DNA of 64,000 nucleotides. Origin: an uncultured Tenacibaculum sp. Lineage in GTDB: Bacteria > Bacteroidota > Bacteroidia > Flavobacteriales > Flavobacteriaceae. The translations under genes and the position numbers were made by a program. Position 1 is the stretch's first letter. Every line of letters begins with the position of its first letter. Under the pieces are notes generated by a model, which ran no database searches, was not told where the DNA came from, and saw only the letters and a program-made list of their open reading frames with translations. Location: positions 80,582 to 144,581 of the forward strand of contig NZ_CANNBW010000014.1 of the NCBI RefSeq assembly GCF_947502995.1, in the 5' to 3' direction. Of this stretch, positions 34,348-42,797 are shown in pieces.

Positions 34348-35298
34348 TTATTTTCTCTTTATTACTTTCTTAACAGCTGCTATGACAGCTTCATCGTTAA
34401 TTTTGTATTTTTTCATTAGTTGATCTGGTGTTCCAGATTCTCCAAAACTATCATCTACAGCAACAAACTCTTGTGGAGTAGGAGCGTTTTGAGCTAAACA
34501 ACGTGCAACACTTTCACCTAATCCTCCTAATTTATTATGCTCTTCCGCAGTAACAACACATTTTGTTTTTGCTACAGAGGCTAAAATAGCTTCTTCATCT
34601 AAAGGTTTTATCGTATGAATATTAATAACTTCAGCAGAAATCCCTTCTTTTTCTAATTCCTCAGCAGCTAATAAAGATTCCCAAACTAAATGACCTGTAG
34701 CAACTATAGTTACATCTGTACCTTCAGTTAATTTAATAGCTTTTCCAATTTTAAATTCACCTTGTGGCATGAAAACTGGAACTTTTGGTCTACCAAAACG
34801 TAAATAAACTGGTCCATCATGTTCAGCAATAGCGATTGTAGCTTCTTTAGTTTGGTTATAGTCACATGTATTAATCACAGTCATACCAGGTAACATTTTC
34901 ATTAACCCAATATCCTCTAAAATTTGGTGTGTTGCACCATCTTCACCTAAAGTTAAACCTGCGTGAGAAGCACATATTTTAACGTTCTTATGTGAATACG
35001 CAATAGATTGACGAATTTGATCGTAAACTCTTCCTGTAGAGAAATTCGCAAATGTTCCTGTAAAAGGAATTTTACCACCAATAGTAAGTCCAGCTGCTAT
35101 TCCCATCATGTTTGCTTCTGCAATACCTACTTGAAAAAAGCGATCTGGATGATTTTTCTCGAATTCATTCATTTTTAATGAACCTGTTAAATCAGCACAT
35201 AAGGCTACTACATTAGGATTTGTTTTCCCTAATTCAGTTAAACCGTCACCAAAACCAGAACGTGTGTCTTTTTTTTCTGTAAATGTGTATTTTTTCAT
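34348..35298 (-). CDS. Transketolase, C-terminal subunit
   Basis: A 316-residue protein matching the pyrimidine-binding and C-terminal domains of transketolase: TRSGFGDGLTELGKTNPNVV, FQVGIAEANMMGIAAGL, SHAGLTLGEDGATHQ and VVTAEEHNKLGG. Transketolase moves two-carbon units in the non-oxidative pentose phosphate pathway. The split form needs an N-terminal (ThDP diphosphate-binding) partner of about 280 residues. That gene is usually next door but is absent on both sides here. The start is ATG at 35298; the upstream TTG at 35322 is part of the -7 box. Confidence 0.92.
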   Translation of the reverse strand: MKKYTFTEKKDTRSGFGDGLTELGKTNPNVVALCADLTGSLKMNEFEKNHPDRFFQVGIAEANMMGIAAGLTIGGKIPFTGTFANFSTGRVYDQIRQSIAYSHKNVKICASHAGLTLGEDGATHQILEDIGLMKMLPGMTVINTCDYNQTKEATIAIAEHDGPVYLRFGRPKVPVFMPQGEFKIGKAIKLTEGTDVTIVATGHLVWESLLAAEELEKEGISAEVINIHTIKPLDEEAILASVAKTKCVVTAEEHNKLGGLGESVARCLAQNAPTPQEFVAVDDSFGESGTPDQLMKKYKINDEAVIAAVKKVIKRK

Positions 35299-35319
35299 TG
35301 TCGTGTTGTAAATTCTGCC

Positions 35320-35327
35320 CAAAAATA
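35320..35327 (-). promoter_or_regulatory. -7 promoter box of the transketolase gene
   Basis: On the minus strand TATTTTTG matches TAnnTTTG, giving a leader of about 17 nt to the ATG at 35298. It separates this gene from maf upstream. Confidence 0.65.
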
Positions 35328-35348
35328 AACTTTTAGCTTATAAGAAGG

Positions 35349-35930
35349 TTATAAATTTTCTAATTCTTTATATAATTTATGAACAGGAAGTCCCATAACG
35401 TTAAAATAGCTTCCTTCTATTTTATTGATTCCTATTTTGCCTATCCAATCTTGTATACCGTAAGCTCCAGCTTTATCAAAAGGCTCGTAGTTCTTTATGT
35501 AATAATGAATCTCTTCATTTGTAAGTTCTCTAAAGTTAACTGAAGCAATATCATGAAATATTTTTTGAAAGTTTTTTCCTTTAATACTTACAGAGGTAAT
35601 TACTTTGTGACTTGTATTGGATAAACTCTTAAGCATATTAAAAGCATCGTCATAATCTTTAGGTTTACCAAGTGCTTTATCGTTTAACCAAACAATAGTG
35701 TCTGAAGTAATTAATATATCATTATCCTTTAATTCATTATCAAAAGCTTTTGATTTTAAATCGGCCAAAAAATCAGTGATTTCAAATTCTTTTAAACGAT
35801 CTGGGAAAACTTCTTCAACTTCTTTTAATCTAATTTCAAACTCTAAATCTAAATCCCGAAAAAATTGTTGACGTCTTGGTGAACCAGAAGCTAGAATGAT
35901 ATTGTATTTAGCTAGTTTTTCTTTAAGCAT
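35349..35930 (-). CDS. maf: Maf/Ham1-type nucleoside triphosphate pyrophosphatase
   Basis: A 193-residue Maf protein, a house-cleaning pyrophosphatase acting on non-canonical or pyrimidine nucleotides. Motifs seen are ILASGSPRRQQFF, the acidic DILITSDTIVWLNDKALGKP, SHKVITSVSI and DKAGAYGIQDWIG. It begins 3 bp after smpB on the same strand, so the two form an operon. Confidence 0.93.
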   Translation of the reverse strand: MLKEKLAKYNIILASGSPRRQQFFRDLDLEFEIRLKEVEEVFPDRLKEFEITDFLADLKSKAFDNELKDNDILITSDTIVWLNDKALGKPKDYDDAFNMLKSLSNTSHKVITSVSIKGKNFQKIFHDIASVNFRELTNEEIHYYIKNYEPFDKAGAYGIQDWIGKIGINKIEGSYFNVMGLPVHKLYKELENL

Positions 35931-35932
35931 GA

Positions 35933-36388
35933 TTAGTAATTCTTTTTCAAACGAGCTAAATCTCTTTTATTGTCACGATCTTTTATTGTGTTTCGTTTGT
36001 CATGAGTTTTTTTACCTTTAGCTAAAGCAATATCAAGTTTAGCCCAACCATTTTCATTGATAAATAAACGTAATGGAACTATTGTATTTCCTTTGGCTTC
36101 AACCTCACGAGCTAGTTTCTTAAGTTCTTGTTTATTCAATAAAAGTCTACGTTCACTTTTAGGATTATGATTGTAGTGGTGACCAAAAGCATATTCTTCA
36201 ATATACATGTTAATTACAAACAATTCACCTCGTTCATTAAATTCACAAAAGCTTTCTGTGATTCTAGCTTTACTTTGTCGAATAGATTTGATTTCTGTAC
36301 CCGTTAATTGGATACCAGCAGTATATTTATCTATAATCTCGAATTCAAAACGAGCTTTTTTATTCTGTATGTTTATTTTTTTCTGCAT
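35933..36388 (-). CDS. smpB: SsrA-binding protein SmpB
   Basis: A 151-residue tmRNA partner for rescuing stalled ribosomes. The OB-fold signatures NKKARFEFEIIDKYTAGIQL, GTEIKSIRQSKARI and the basic C-terminal tail KKTHDKRNTIKDRDNKRDL are all present. The tmRNA gene itself is not in the window. It is first of the smpB-maf pair. Confidence 0.97.
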   Translation of the reverse strand: MQKKINIQNKKARFEFEIIDKYTAGIQLTGTEIKSIRQSKARITESFCEFNERGELFVINMYIEEYAFGHHYNHNPKSERRLLLNKQELKKLAREVEAKGNTIVPLRLFINENGWAKLDIALAKGKKTHDKRNTIKDRDNKRDLARLKKNY

Positions 36389-36408
36389 AATTCCTCAGCA
36401 ATAAGCTA

Positions 36409-36416
36409 CAAAACTA
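36409..36416 (-). promoter_or_regulatory. -7 promoter box of smpB-maf
   Basis: On the minus strand TAGTTTTG matches TAnnTTTG, giving a leader of about 16 nt. It overlaps nothing but lies just past the stop of the upstream barrel gene. Confidence 0.55.
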
Positions 36417-36423
36417 AATAATA

Positions 36424-37962
36424 TTATTTAGCAGTAAGCATAGAAATATTATAATTAATTCCAAAGTTAGCAAAAGTACTACTTAAACGTCCGCCTCTTG
36501 CTTTTACATAACCAATACCACTTCTTAGACTTAAGTTTTCTAATAATTTTATGTCTAAACCGAAACTTGGTTTTAGAATTAATCCTTGGCCAGTACTTAT
36601 TCCGCCACCTCCAGCAGCTCCACCTAATAATTGACCATAAACACTAACTTTATCTTTTAAGAAACGATTAGATTCTGCACCTAAACCAACAATTCCTTCT
36701 GCATAAGCTCCCGCATCTCCAAAATTAGCAAATGAAGTTTGGCCAGCAGCATAAATGTATTTGTTTAAGAATACATTGACTTGTAATGAAATTTGATGCA
36801 TATCCAAATTGAAATTACCATTTCTTGCAGCATCCAAATACCAATCTTGTTCTATAATAGTTTGTATTCCTTTAAATTTAAAGCTATTTGGTTCAGAGAA
36901 ATCTGACGTAGTTCCTTCCTTATCTACATAATACTTTAAACCAACTCCAAAAGTAGAAGTTAAGAAGTGAGCATCAGGACTCATAAGGTATCCTTTATTT
37001 ATAGTTGCATAGAAATTATCAAATAATTTTTGTTCTAATGAGATATCAGGATAAATTAAAAAACCACCTTTGGTGTCAACTCCACCGCCACCGCCAGCTC
37101 CAATTCCAAACTTAGCTTGGATATTAGTTCTATTTTTATTCAGAGATAAATGATAACCACCACCTAAGAAAATGTCCATATAACCAGCGGGAATTCCATG
37201 GAAAGCGCCGTCTGCTCTAACAAAAAACAACCAATTTTTATTTAAAAAAGATATAAATTCAAAACCAGCTAGTCTTATAGTTCTTCCTTTAATAGATTCA
37301 CCAGTAGAAAACTGTGAATCACCTCTAACTGATAAATTGTTTAAATGTACCATAAGAGAGATTCGATTAGATTTAGTATTCCAATCACTACTTTTTAAAT
37401 CTTCAAAAGTGTATTTATTTTCTTTATTCTTAAAGTCAGCATGATTAAAGTTTAATGGTATTTGTACAGCAGCATAGAATTGATTGCTATTAATTGTACC
37501 ACCATCAAAAAAGTCTATGTAACTCCAACCAGAAGATATAGAAAAGTGCTTAAAATCATATCCTAAATTAAAGTGAGGTAAAATGAAAGCACCACCACCA
37601 TCAGGAGCAGCTGCGCCGCCGCCGCCGCCAAAGTGTATTCCGGTATCTACAAAGAAGTTTTTATAAAATTTATAATTAACACCAGCATTTACTCCCAAAG
37701 TAAAAAAACCACCTCTAATACCACCAACAGCACCATAGAAACCTAATCCAGCATAACTCCAATCATTTAATTTTAAGTTATAATGAATACCTGTGAAATC
37801 CATATTAGGTTCATTATTATCAGGCATATTTATACTTAAAAAATCCAATTGAGCAAAACCTAATTGTGTTTTTTTAGTTGGAATTTGTGTTTCTTGTGCA
37901 TAAAAAAAATGAACGCTTAGTGATAAAGATAACACTAGCGTTCTAAAAAAACTTTTTATCAT
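36424..37962 (-). CDS. Exported glycine-rich outer-membrane protein with threefold internal repeat
   Basis: A 512-residue exported protein (signal peptide ending HFFYAQ). I do not recognise the family. The chain alternates short amphipathic strands with Gly/Asn turns, as in outer-membrane barrels. A motif recurs at about residues 112, 289 and 450: a run of four or five Gly, then a Gly-rich loop and an (I/L)(L/Y)P-x-x-x-L strand (HFGGGGGAAAPDGGG; GAGGGGGVDTKGGF; GAAGGGGISTGQGL). Each repeat is thus about 165-175 residues, suggesting three related barrels or one large barrel of three units. It begins 6 bp after the SPOR gene, so the two proteins probably work together at the envelope. Confidence 0.75.
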   Translation of the reverse strand: MIKSFFRTLVLSLSLSVHFFYAQETQIPTKKTQLGFAQLDFLSINMPDNNEPNMDFTGIHYNLKLNDWSYAGLGFYGAVGGIRGGFFTLGVNAGVNYKFYKNFFVDTGIHFGGGGGAAAPDGGGAFILPHFNLGYDFKHFSISSGWSYIDFFDGGTINSNQFYAAVQIPLNFNHADFKNKENKYTFEDLKSSDWNTKSNRISLMVHLNNLSVRGDSQFSTGESIKGRTIRLAGFEFISFLNKNWLFFVRADGAFHGIPAGYMDIFLGGGYHLSLNKNRTNIQAKFGIGAGGGGGVDTKGGFLIYPDISLEQKLFDNFYATINKGYLMSPDAHFLTSTFGVGLKYYVDKEGTTSDFSEPNSFKFKGIQTIIEQDWYLDAARNGNFNLDMHQISLQVNVFLNKYIYAAGQTSFANFGDAGAYAEGIVGLGAESNRFLKDKVSVYGQLLGGAAGGGGISTGQGLILKPSFGLDIKLLENLSLRSGIGYVKARGGRLSSTFANFGINYNISMLTAK

Positions 37963-37968
37963 TTGTTC

Positions 37969-38595
37969 TTAATAAGGTTTGTGAATTTGTTGTCTTTTTC
38001 CGTTTACATAAGATGCAACAAATGCATCTTCAAATCCATATTTTAATAATTGCCTTCTGAAATTTTGAGCTTCTTTAAGCGTTTCAAATAAACCAATAGA
38101 ATATCTTAAATAATCATCATCAGATAAATTTCCTGCTATGGTTTTAGATAATAAAGGATATCTTTTTTCTGTAAAAGCTCCAATTTGTACAGAATAAACC
38201 GTTTTTCCTTTTATTCCATCTTTAATGGCAGAAATTTTACCATTGCCAGTAGAAGAACCTTCATCGTCATATTCATCATTATAACTTTCATCTTGATAGT
38301 TATCTGAATTAGCAGTTTGAACACTGTCAATAATTCTGTCTATTTGCTCTTGATTTAAAGCTGACGTTTTTGATGCTGGACCACCAAATTTACCTTGATA
38401 GGCAAAATAAGCTAATGCCAAACTAATCCCGGCAATAAAGCTTAAAATTATATTTCTATTTCGAGATACACTTTTTACATCTGCAATTTCTTCAACTTTT
38501 TCATTCAATTCATTTTCTAAATCTTCATTTTTAGAGTTTAGGTCTTTTATCTCTTGTTGTAAGTCTTCTAGTTCTTGATCGTTTAAAAAAGGCAT
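37969..38595 (-). CDS. SPOR-domain membrane protein with N-terminal coiled coil
   Basis: A 208-residue protein. Residues 1-45 are a charged coiled coil (LEDLQQEIKDLNSKNEDLEN), presumably cytoplasmic. A membrane segment lies at about 49-66 (IILSFIAGISLALAYFAYQG). An acidic, flexible stretch follows, and a C-terminal SPOR domain (VYSVQIGAFTEKRY, AQNFRRQLLKYGFEDAFVAS) of the type that binds denuded peptidoglycan. A role in cell division or wall-linked envelope assembly is likely. It is the first gene of a pair with the repeat barrel. Confidence 0.88.
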   Translation of the reverse strand: MPFLNDQELEDLQQEIKDLNSKNEDLENELNEKVEEIADVKSVSRNRNIILSFIAGISLALAYFAYQGKFGGPASKTSALNQEQIDRIIDSVQTANSDNYQDESYNDEYDDEGSSTGNGKISAIKDGIKGKTVYSVQIGAFTEKRYPLLSKTIAGNLSDDDYLRYSIGLFETLKEAQNFRRQLLKYGFEDAFVASYVNGKRQQIHKPY

Positions 38596-38681
38596 TGAGT
38601 TGAGTTATATTGATTATTGAAGCTAAAATACAAATCTTTTTAAAATATAAGTAAACTGTAGTGTAAGTAGTTAAGAATTGT

Positions 38682-38730
38682 AAGGGGCGCGTAGCCTAAA
38701 AGACCTAGGCTACGCTAGTGTTTCCCCCTT
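38682..38730. other. GC-rich nested hairpin, possible structured RNA or intergenic repeat element
   Basis: In an otherwise AT-rich 195-bp gap, AAGGGG (38682-38687) can pair with CCCCTT (38725-38730). It encloses a 10-bp perfect stem GCGTAGCCTA/TAGGCTACGC (38689-38698 and 38706-38715) with a 7-nt loop. No T run follows in either direction, so it is not a standard terminator. It could be a leader structure of the SPOR gene, an RNA processing site, or one copy of a dispersed palindromic repeat. No second copy is in the window. Confidence 0.5.
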
Positions 38731-38790
38731 AAACACTTTTCAGTAGCTACCTCTAACTTAGTTAAGTAACCAAACCAAAGATAAAAAAAA

Positions 38791-39972
38791 CTATTTAATT
38801 TTACTGCTGATTATCAAAACCTTAGATTCATTTAAGAGTTTAGTCGCAAAAATATATGTGTTGCCACCATTCTTAATTTTAGTCTCTTTCCTTATCTGAT
38901 CTACTGATTTACCAAAGTTTCTTACAGTAATATTTGCTTTCTTTTCTTGAACTTCTCTTTGAATTATTTTTTTGTTGTAAGGAATTGTTTTTTCAATTTT
39001 AAAAGATCTTCCTGGGAATTCAACTAATACATCTGAAGTATATAAATGTGTATGATTATGTAATTTCTTTATATTAAATTGAGTTGCAATTCTATCAAAC
39101 GCTCCAGATTTTAAAATAGCAACATTTGGTTCGTATAAATAATTTAAAGGTAAACTGTATTCTGGAGTAGTTTTATCTTCAGATAAATTGAAATTAAATT
39201 TTTGTACTTCAGATTTTAAAATATTTACTGTTTTAATAGTAGTATTTCCATTAAAATTATGTTCAAGTAAAAACAGCAACTCTTTAACTTCATTATTTAC
39301 AGCAACAATATGGATTACTTTAACATTATTTAATTCTTTTATTGCTGAAGAAAGATCTAATAAAGGTGAAGTTTTTATAAGTATTTGCTTTGATTTTGCA
39401 AATAATATATCTAAAGAATCAGGTACATTCGGAGCACAATCTCTTAAAAAAAAGACTTTATTTTGTTGTGTATCTCTTCTAGATGGGTCTATATAAATGC
39501 AATCGAATTCACCAATATATTGTTCAATAAATTGAATTCCATTAATATTATTAGTTTCTATATTGTTAATATTTAACTGACCTGCATTGTGCTTTACAAT
39601 TCCAGAAAGTTCAGAATTAATTTCACAATGGAATACTTTTTCAAATACTTTAGAAAAATAGTATGAATCTACACCAAAACCACCAGAGATATCAGCTATT
39701 TTTTTTCCTTTGACTAATTTCGATTTATAAGCTGCGGTAATTTCAGAAGATGTTTGTTCTATTGAGATTTTAGCAGGATAATAAATGTTTTTTGTGGTAA
39801 ACCAAGTTGGAAGTTTTTTCTCGCTTTTTTGCTTGGCTTGTATTTGATTTGCTAATTCCTGTACTGAAATTTTATCAAAAGGACTCCCTTTAAAAATGAG
39901 TTTAGAAATATCATTTTTTAAATTGGAATTTATAAAATCCTGTACGTCAGTTCTTAAAATATTTGTATTCAA
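38791..39972 (-). CDS. Class I SAM-dependent methyltransferase with THUMP-like C-terminus
   Basis: A 393-residue predicted RNA methyltransferase. The central domain has the SAM loop KIADISGGFGVDSYYFSKVF and the catalytic-type motif FDCIYIDPSRRD, similar to trimethylguanosine synthase-like enzymes. The C-terminal part (GRSFKIEKTIPYNKKIIQRE, KANITVRNFGKSVDQIRKE) resembles the THUMP-like domain seen with them. Substrate unknown. No ATG is available near the 5' end. I choose TTG at 39972 (MNTNILRTDVQDFI), because the farther TTG at 40005 is the last part of a perfect -7 box. Confidence 0.85.
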   Translation of the reverse strand: MNTNILRTDVQDFINSNLKNDISKLIFKGSPFDKISVQELANQIQAKQKSEKKLPTWFTTKNIYYPAKISIEQTSSEITAAYKSKLVKGKKIADISGGFGVDSYYFSKVFEKVFHCEINSELSGIVKHNAGQLNINNIETNNINGIQFIEQYIGEFDCIYIDPSRRDTQQNKVFFLRDCAPNVPDSLDILFAKSKQILIKTSPLLDLSSAIKELNNVKVIHIVAVNNEVKELLFLLEHNFNGNTTIKTVNILKSEVQKFNFNLSEDKTTPEYSLPLNYLYEPNVAILKSGAFDRIATQFNIKKLHNHTHLYTSDVLVEFPGRSFKIEKTIPYNKKIIQREVQEKKANITVRNFGKSVDQIRKETKIKNGGNTYIFATKLLNESKVLIISSKIK

Positions 39973-40002
39973 AAAAAGTAAAAAAATATGGCTTCTGATA
40001 GC

Positions 40003-40010
40003 CAAAAATA
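40003..40010 (-). promoter_or_regulatory. -7 promoter box of the methyltransferase gene
   Basis: On the minus strand TATTTTTG matches TAnnTTTG. It gives a leader of about 27 nt to the TTG start at 39972. Confidence 0.6.
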
Positions 40011-40064
40011 CTGATATTTTTATGATTTTCGCGCCTCAATAATTGCAACAAACATTTAATATTT

Positions 40065-40889
40065 ATGATTAAAAATAGTTTTTTGGTATTGTGTGTAGTC
40101 TTATGTTCATTTACAGCTAGCGCACAATTTTATGTATCTTTTAGTGGAGGATATGCATTTGGAGCAGGAGAGAAGGAATTTGGAACAAATTCTGTTTTAT
40201 CTCCAACAACTGGTGGTATTGTTGATCTTGGCACTTTCGAAGGAAGTTATGGTGAAGGAGTACAAACTCAATTAAGAGGTGGATACTTTTTTAATGAAAA
40301 ATGGGGAGTAGAAGTAGGTGTAGGATATATCTATGGAACTGACCAACAGTTTCAAAAAGTTGAAGGTCTTTTAGATATGAAAACTAGAGGTAGAGCTTTT
40401 GGAGCTTCTTTATCTGGAATTTATAACATTACTAAAAATGTATATGTACGTGCTGGTGTTTTAACTAAAATAGCAGGAAAAACTGAAGCTGTGGTAGATT
40501 TAACGTTACCAGCTGCTTTAACAGGTACAGGTGATGTAAAAGCTGATTTTACTACTGATTTTAGAGGTAAGTTTCCTTTAGGTTTTATAGGAGCTGCTGG
40601 ATATAAATTTCCTATTACTGAAAGATTTTCGTTATTTGCTGAAGTAGAATATATGGCAATTAACGTGACTAGAGATACTTCTGAATTAGGAGATTTTAAT
40701 GCTACATTAAATGGAACAATTAATGTACCTGCTGATGCTTTAGCTCAACAATTAGCTGTTACTCCATTATCTGAGTTAGCTTTATTGTTACAAGAAGAAT
40801 TACAATGGGGAGAAAATGGTTTACCTTCACCTGAAGCACCATATTCTTCATTTGGAATCAATTTCGGAATTACTTATAACTTTAAGTAA
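40065..40889 (+). CDS. Outer-membrane beta-barrel protein
   Basis: A 274-residue exported protein with signal peptide MIKNSFLVLCVVLCSFTASA. The mature chain has barrel-type strands (QFYVSFSGGYAFGAGEKEFG, WGVEVGVGYIYGT, VYVRAGVLTKIAGK, FSLFAEVEYMAINVTR) and ends SFGINFGITYNFK. An 80-residue loop near the C-terminus is rich in Ala/Leu. Role unknown. A long perfect hairpin follows. Confidence 0.85.
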   Translation: MIKNSFLVLCVVLCSFTASAQFYVSFSGGYAFGAGEKEFGTNSVLSPTTGGIVDLGTFEGSYGEGVQTQLRGGYFFNEKWGVEVGVGYIYGTDQQFQKVEGLLDMKTRGRAFGASLSGIYNITKNVYVRAGVLTKIAGKTEAVVDLTLPAALTGTGDVKADFTTDFRGKFPLGFIGAAGYKFPITERFSLFAEVEYMAINVTRDTSELGDFNATLNGTINVPADALAQQLAVTPLSELALLLQEELQWGENGLPSPEAPYSSFGINFGITYNFK

Positions 40890-40906
40890 TCAATAAAATT
40901 CTACAT

Positions 40907-40946
40907 AAAACAAAGAAGAGGCTTATTTAAGCCTCTTCTTTGTTTT
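40907..40946. terminator. Long bidirectional terminator
   Basis: A 19-bp perfect stem (40907-40925 with 40928-40946; core GAAGAGGC/GCCTCTTC) flanked by A and T runs between the convergent barrel and pentapeptide genes. It overlaps the stop codon of the minus-strand gene. Confidence 0.9.
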
Positions 40947-41892
40947 ATAATCCTTTTACGTTTTTGAGTTCTGATAAATCAAAATTAGTATTACTGATTT
41001 CGGCGTCTGTAAAATCTGCTCCAGAAAGATCTTTAGCTTTAGTGATTCTTGCATCGGTTAAATCAGTATTAATAAAAATGGTATTTCTTGCCCATCCGTT
41101 AGAAAACTGAATATTTTTAAGGTTTGAGTTAGTTAAATTAGCTCCATCTAATTTAGCTCTCTGTAATTCAGCATTTTCAAAGTTAGAATTAGCTAAATTA
41201 ATCCCAGATAAATAAGCACCTGTTAAATTTGTATTTTTAAAATAACAATGTGAAAAATCTGAAGCAGCATAAATTTTATCTAATTCACTAGTATTAATAC
41301 CCGAGTTTACTAAGAATAATAAAAGTTGAGTTCTTTCTGAGCTGTATGTCTTATTAGAAAGCTTACCATCTTCTTCTAAAATTTTATATGGTGTTAAACT
41401 GTGAGAAAGTGAGATAATTCTAGATCTTATATTTTTAGTTACTTTTCCGTTATTTCTTCCAATCGCATCATAAATACCCTCTAATTGAAAGCTGTAAGAA
41501 CTTTTTCGTGTTCCTTCAACAAGAGCGTTTTGAGTTCTAATTAAGTCATTCTGTTTCACTAATATGTATAATGATACTAAAGACGGAACTATAGAAAATA
41601 ACAATAAAATCACACTCAATAGACGTACACGAACAAATCGTTGTACTAAGGATGTAAGTAAATTAGCAGAAGTATCTGGAGAAACTTTTCTTTCTGTATG
41701 GAATTCAGTAAACCAGTTATTAAAGTTTTTATTTAATGAGGCACCTGTAAATAATTTCCATGTCCAGCTTAAAGTTTTTTTAGTTCGTTCTTGTTTTCGT
41801 TGAGCTTTTTGGTTAGCTCTGTCTACTTTAGCACGTAAAGCATCATTTTCTTTTTGTAGTTTTTCTAATTCGTTTTGGAGATTATCTTCCAT
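40945..41892 (-). CDS. Membrane-anchored pentapeptide-repeat protein
   Basis: A 315-residue protein. Residues 1-40 are a basic coiled coil (LQKENDALRAKVDRANQKAQ). One or two hydrophobic helices lie at about 92-115 (LLSVILLLFSIVPSLVSLYI). A linker follows, then about 100 residues of pentapeptide repeats of the A(D/N)LxN type (CYFKNTNLTGAYLSGINLAN, AELQRAKLDGANLTNSNLKN, DLSGADFTDAEISNTNF), a right-handed quadrilateral helix. Such repeats are protein-binding scaffolds; ion-channel-associated relatives exist but function here is unknown. It follows prmC by 9 bp on the same strand, so it may be cotranscribed. Confidence 0.85.
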   Translation of the reverse strand: MEDNLQNELEKLQKENDALRAKVDRANQKAQRKQERTKKTLSWTWKLFTGASLNKNFNNWFTEFHTERKVSPDTSANLLTSLVQRFVRVRLLSVILLLFSIVPSLVSLYILVKQNDLIRTQNALVEGTRKSSYSFQLEGIYDAIGRNNGKVTKNIRSRIISLSHSLTPYKILEEDGKLSNKTYSSERTQLLLFLVNSGINTSELDKIYAASDFSHCYFKNTNLTGAYLSGINLANSNFENAELQRAKLDGANLTNSNLKNIQFSNGWARNTIFINTDLTDARITKAKDLSGADFTDAEISNTNFDLSELKNVKGL

Positions 41893-41901
41893 AATAATTA
41901 T

Positions 41902-42747
41902 TTAAAGATTGGCTTTAATCATTCTGTCGTTACCAAATAAATCTTGTTTTAAAGTTACGTTTTTAAACCCTTTATTAATCAACATTTCTTTGGTTTCTAT
42001 TCCTAAATACTGATTGATTTCAAAAAAAAGAATTCCATTTGGATTTAAAGCGTATTTAGCTACATCAGCAATTCTTTTATAGAAAATCAATGGATTATCA
42101 TCTTCTACAAATAACGCTAAATGTGGTTCATTATTTAGTACGTTATTTTTTATTTCTTGTTTTTCTAGATTTCTTACATACGGAGGATTAGAAACAATAA
42201 TATCATATTTATATTCTAATTTTTTCTCAGATAGAATATCGTGTTTAATAAAATTGATTTCCGCTCTATTATTTTCAGCATTATTACTAGCTGTTTTTAT
42301 AGCGCCTTCCGAAATATCTATTGCAAATACATCACTATTGGGTAGTTCTTTTTTTAAAGTAATGGCTATACATCCAGAACCTGTACCAATATCTAGTATT
42401 TTAGGTGTTTTATCAGTAGTTAAATTTTCTTTTACCCAACTAATTAATTCTTCAGTTTCTGGTCGAGGAATTAAAACATAGGGATTCACATAAAATTTGT
42501 ATCCATAAAATTCAGTAGAACCTAAAATGTATTGTATTGGTTCTTCTTTTTTTAGTCGATTTAATATATTATTGAATAATTCTAATTTGCTTGGGTTTAA
42601 GATGGTATCCTTTTGAGTAAAAAGGTCAAGTAAACTTAATCCCATTTCATCTTCAATAATTCTAAAAAAGAAAGCATCTATCTCTTTTTTAGGGTATATA
42701 TTTTCTAGTTCTTTATTAAAAAAAGTTCTGAAGTCGTTTAGCTTCAT
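41902..42747 (-). CDS. prmC: Peptide chain release factor N5-glutamine methyltransferase
   Basis: A 281-residue enzyme that methylates the GGQ glutamine of release factors. The N-terminal helical domain is followed by the SAM site KILDIGTGSGCIAITLKKEL and the catalytic NPPY in IIVSNPPYVRNLEK. PIQYILGSTEFYGYKFYVNP and LIPRPETEELI are PrmC signatures. The length is normal. It is divergent from the LEA-type lipoprotein gene with only 50 bp between start codons. Confidence 0.96.
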   Translation of the reverse strand: MKLNDFRTFFNKELENIYPKKEIDAFFFRIIEDEMGLSLLDLFTQKDTILNPSKLELFNNILNRLKKEEPIQYILGSTEFYGYKFYVNPYVLIPRPETEELISWVKENLTTDKTPKILDIGTGSGCIAITLKKELPNSDVFAIDISEGAIKTASNNAENNRAEINFIKHDILSEKKLEYKYDIIVSNPPYVRNLEKQEIKNNVLNNEPHLALFVEDDNPLIFYKRIADVAKYALNPNGILFFEINQYLGIETKEMLINKGFKNVTLKQDLFGNDRMIKANL

Positions 42748-42765
42748 ATATTCAAGGTAAATTGG

Positions 42766-42773
42766 TACTTTTG
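42766..42773 (+). promoter_or_regulatory. -7 promoter box of the LEA-like lipoprotein / ribD group
   Basis: TACTTTTG matches TAnnTTTG. Predicted start near 42778 rules out the in-frame starts at 42762 and 42774 and favours the ATG at 42798. Confidence 0.6.
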
Positions 42774-42797
42774 ATGAATCAAATTTATAGAAAACAA

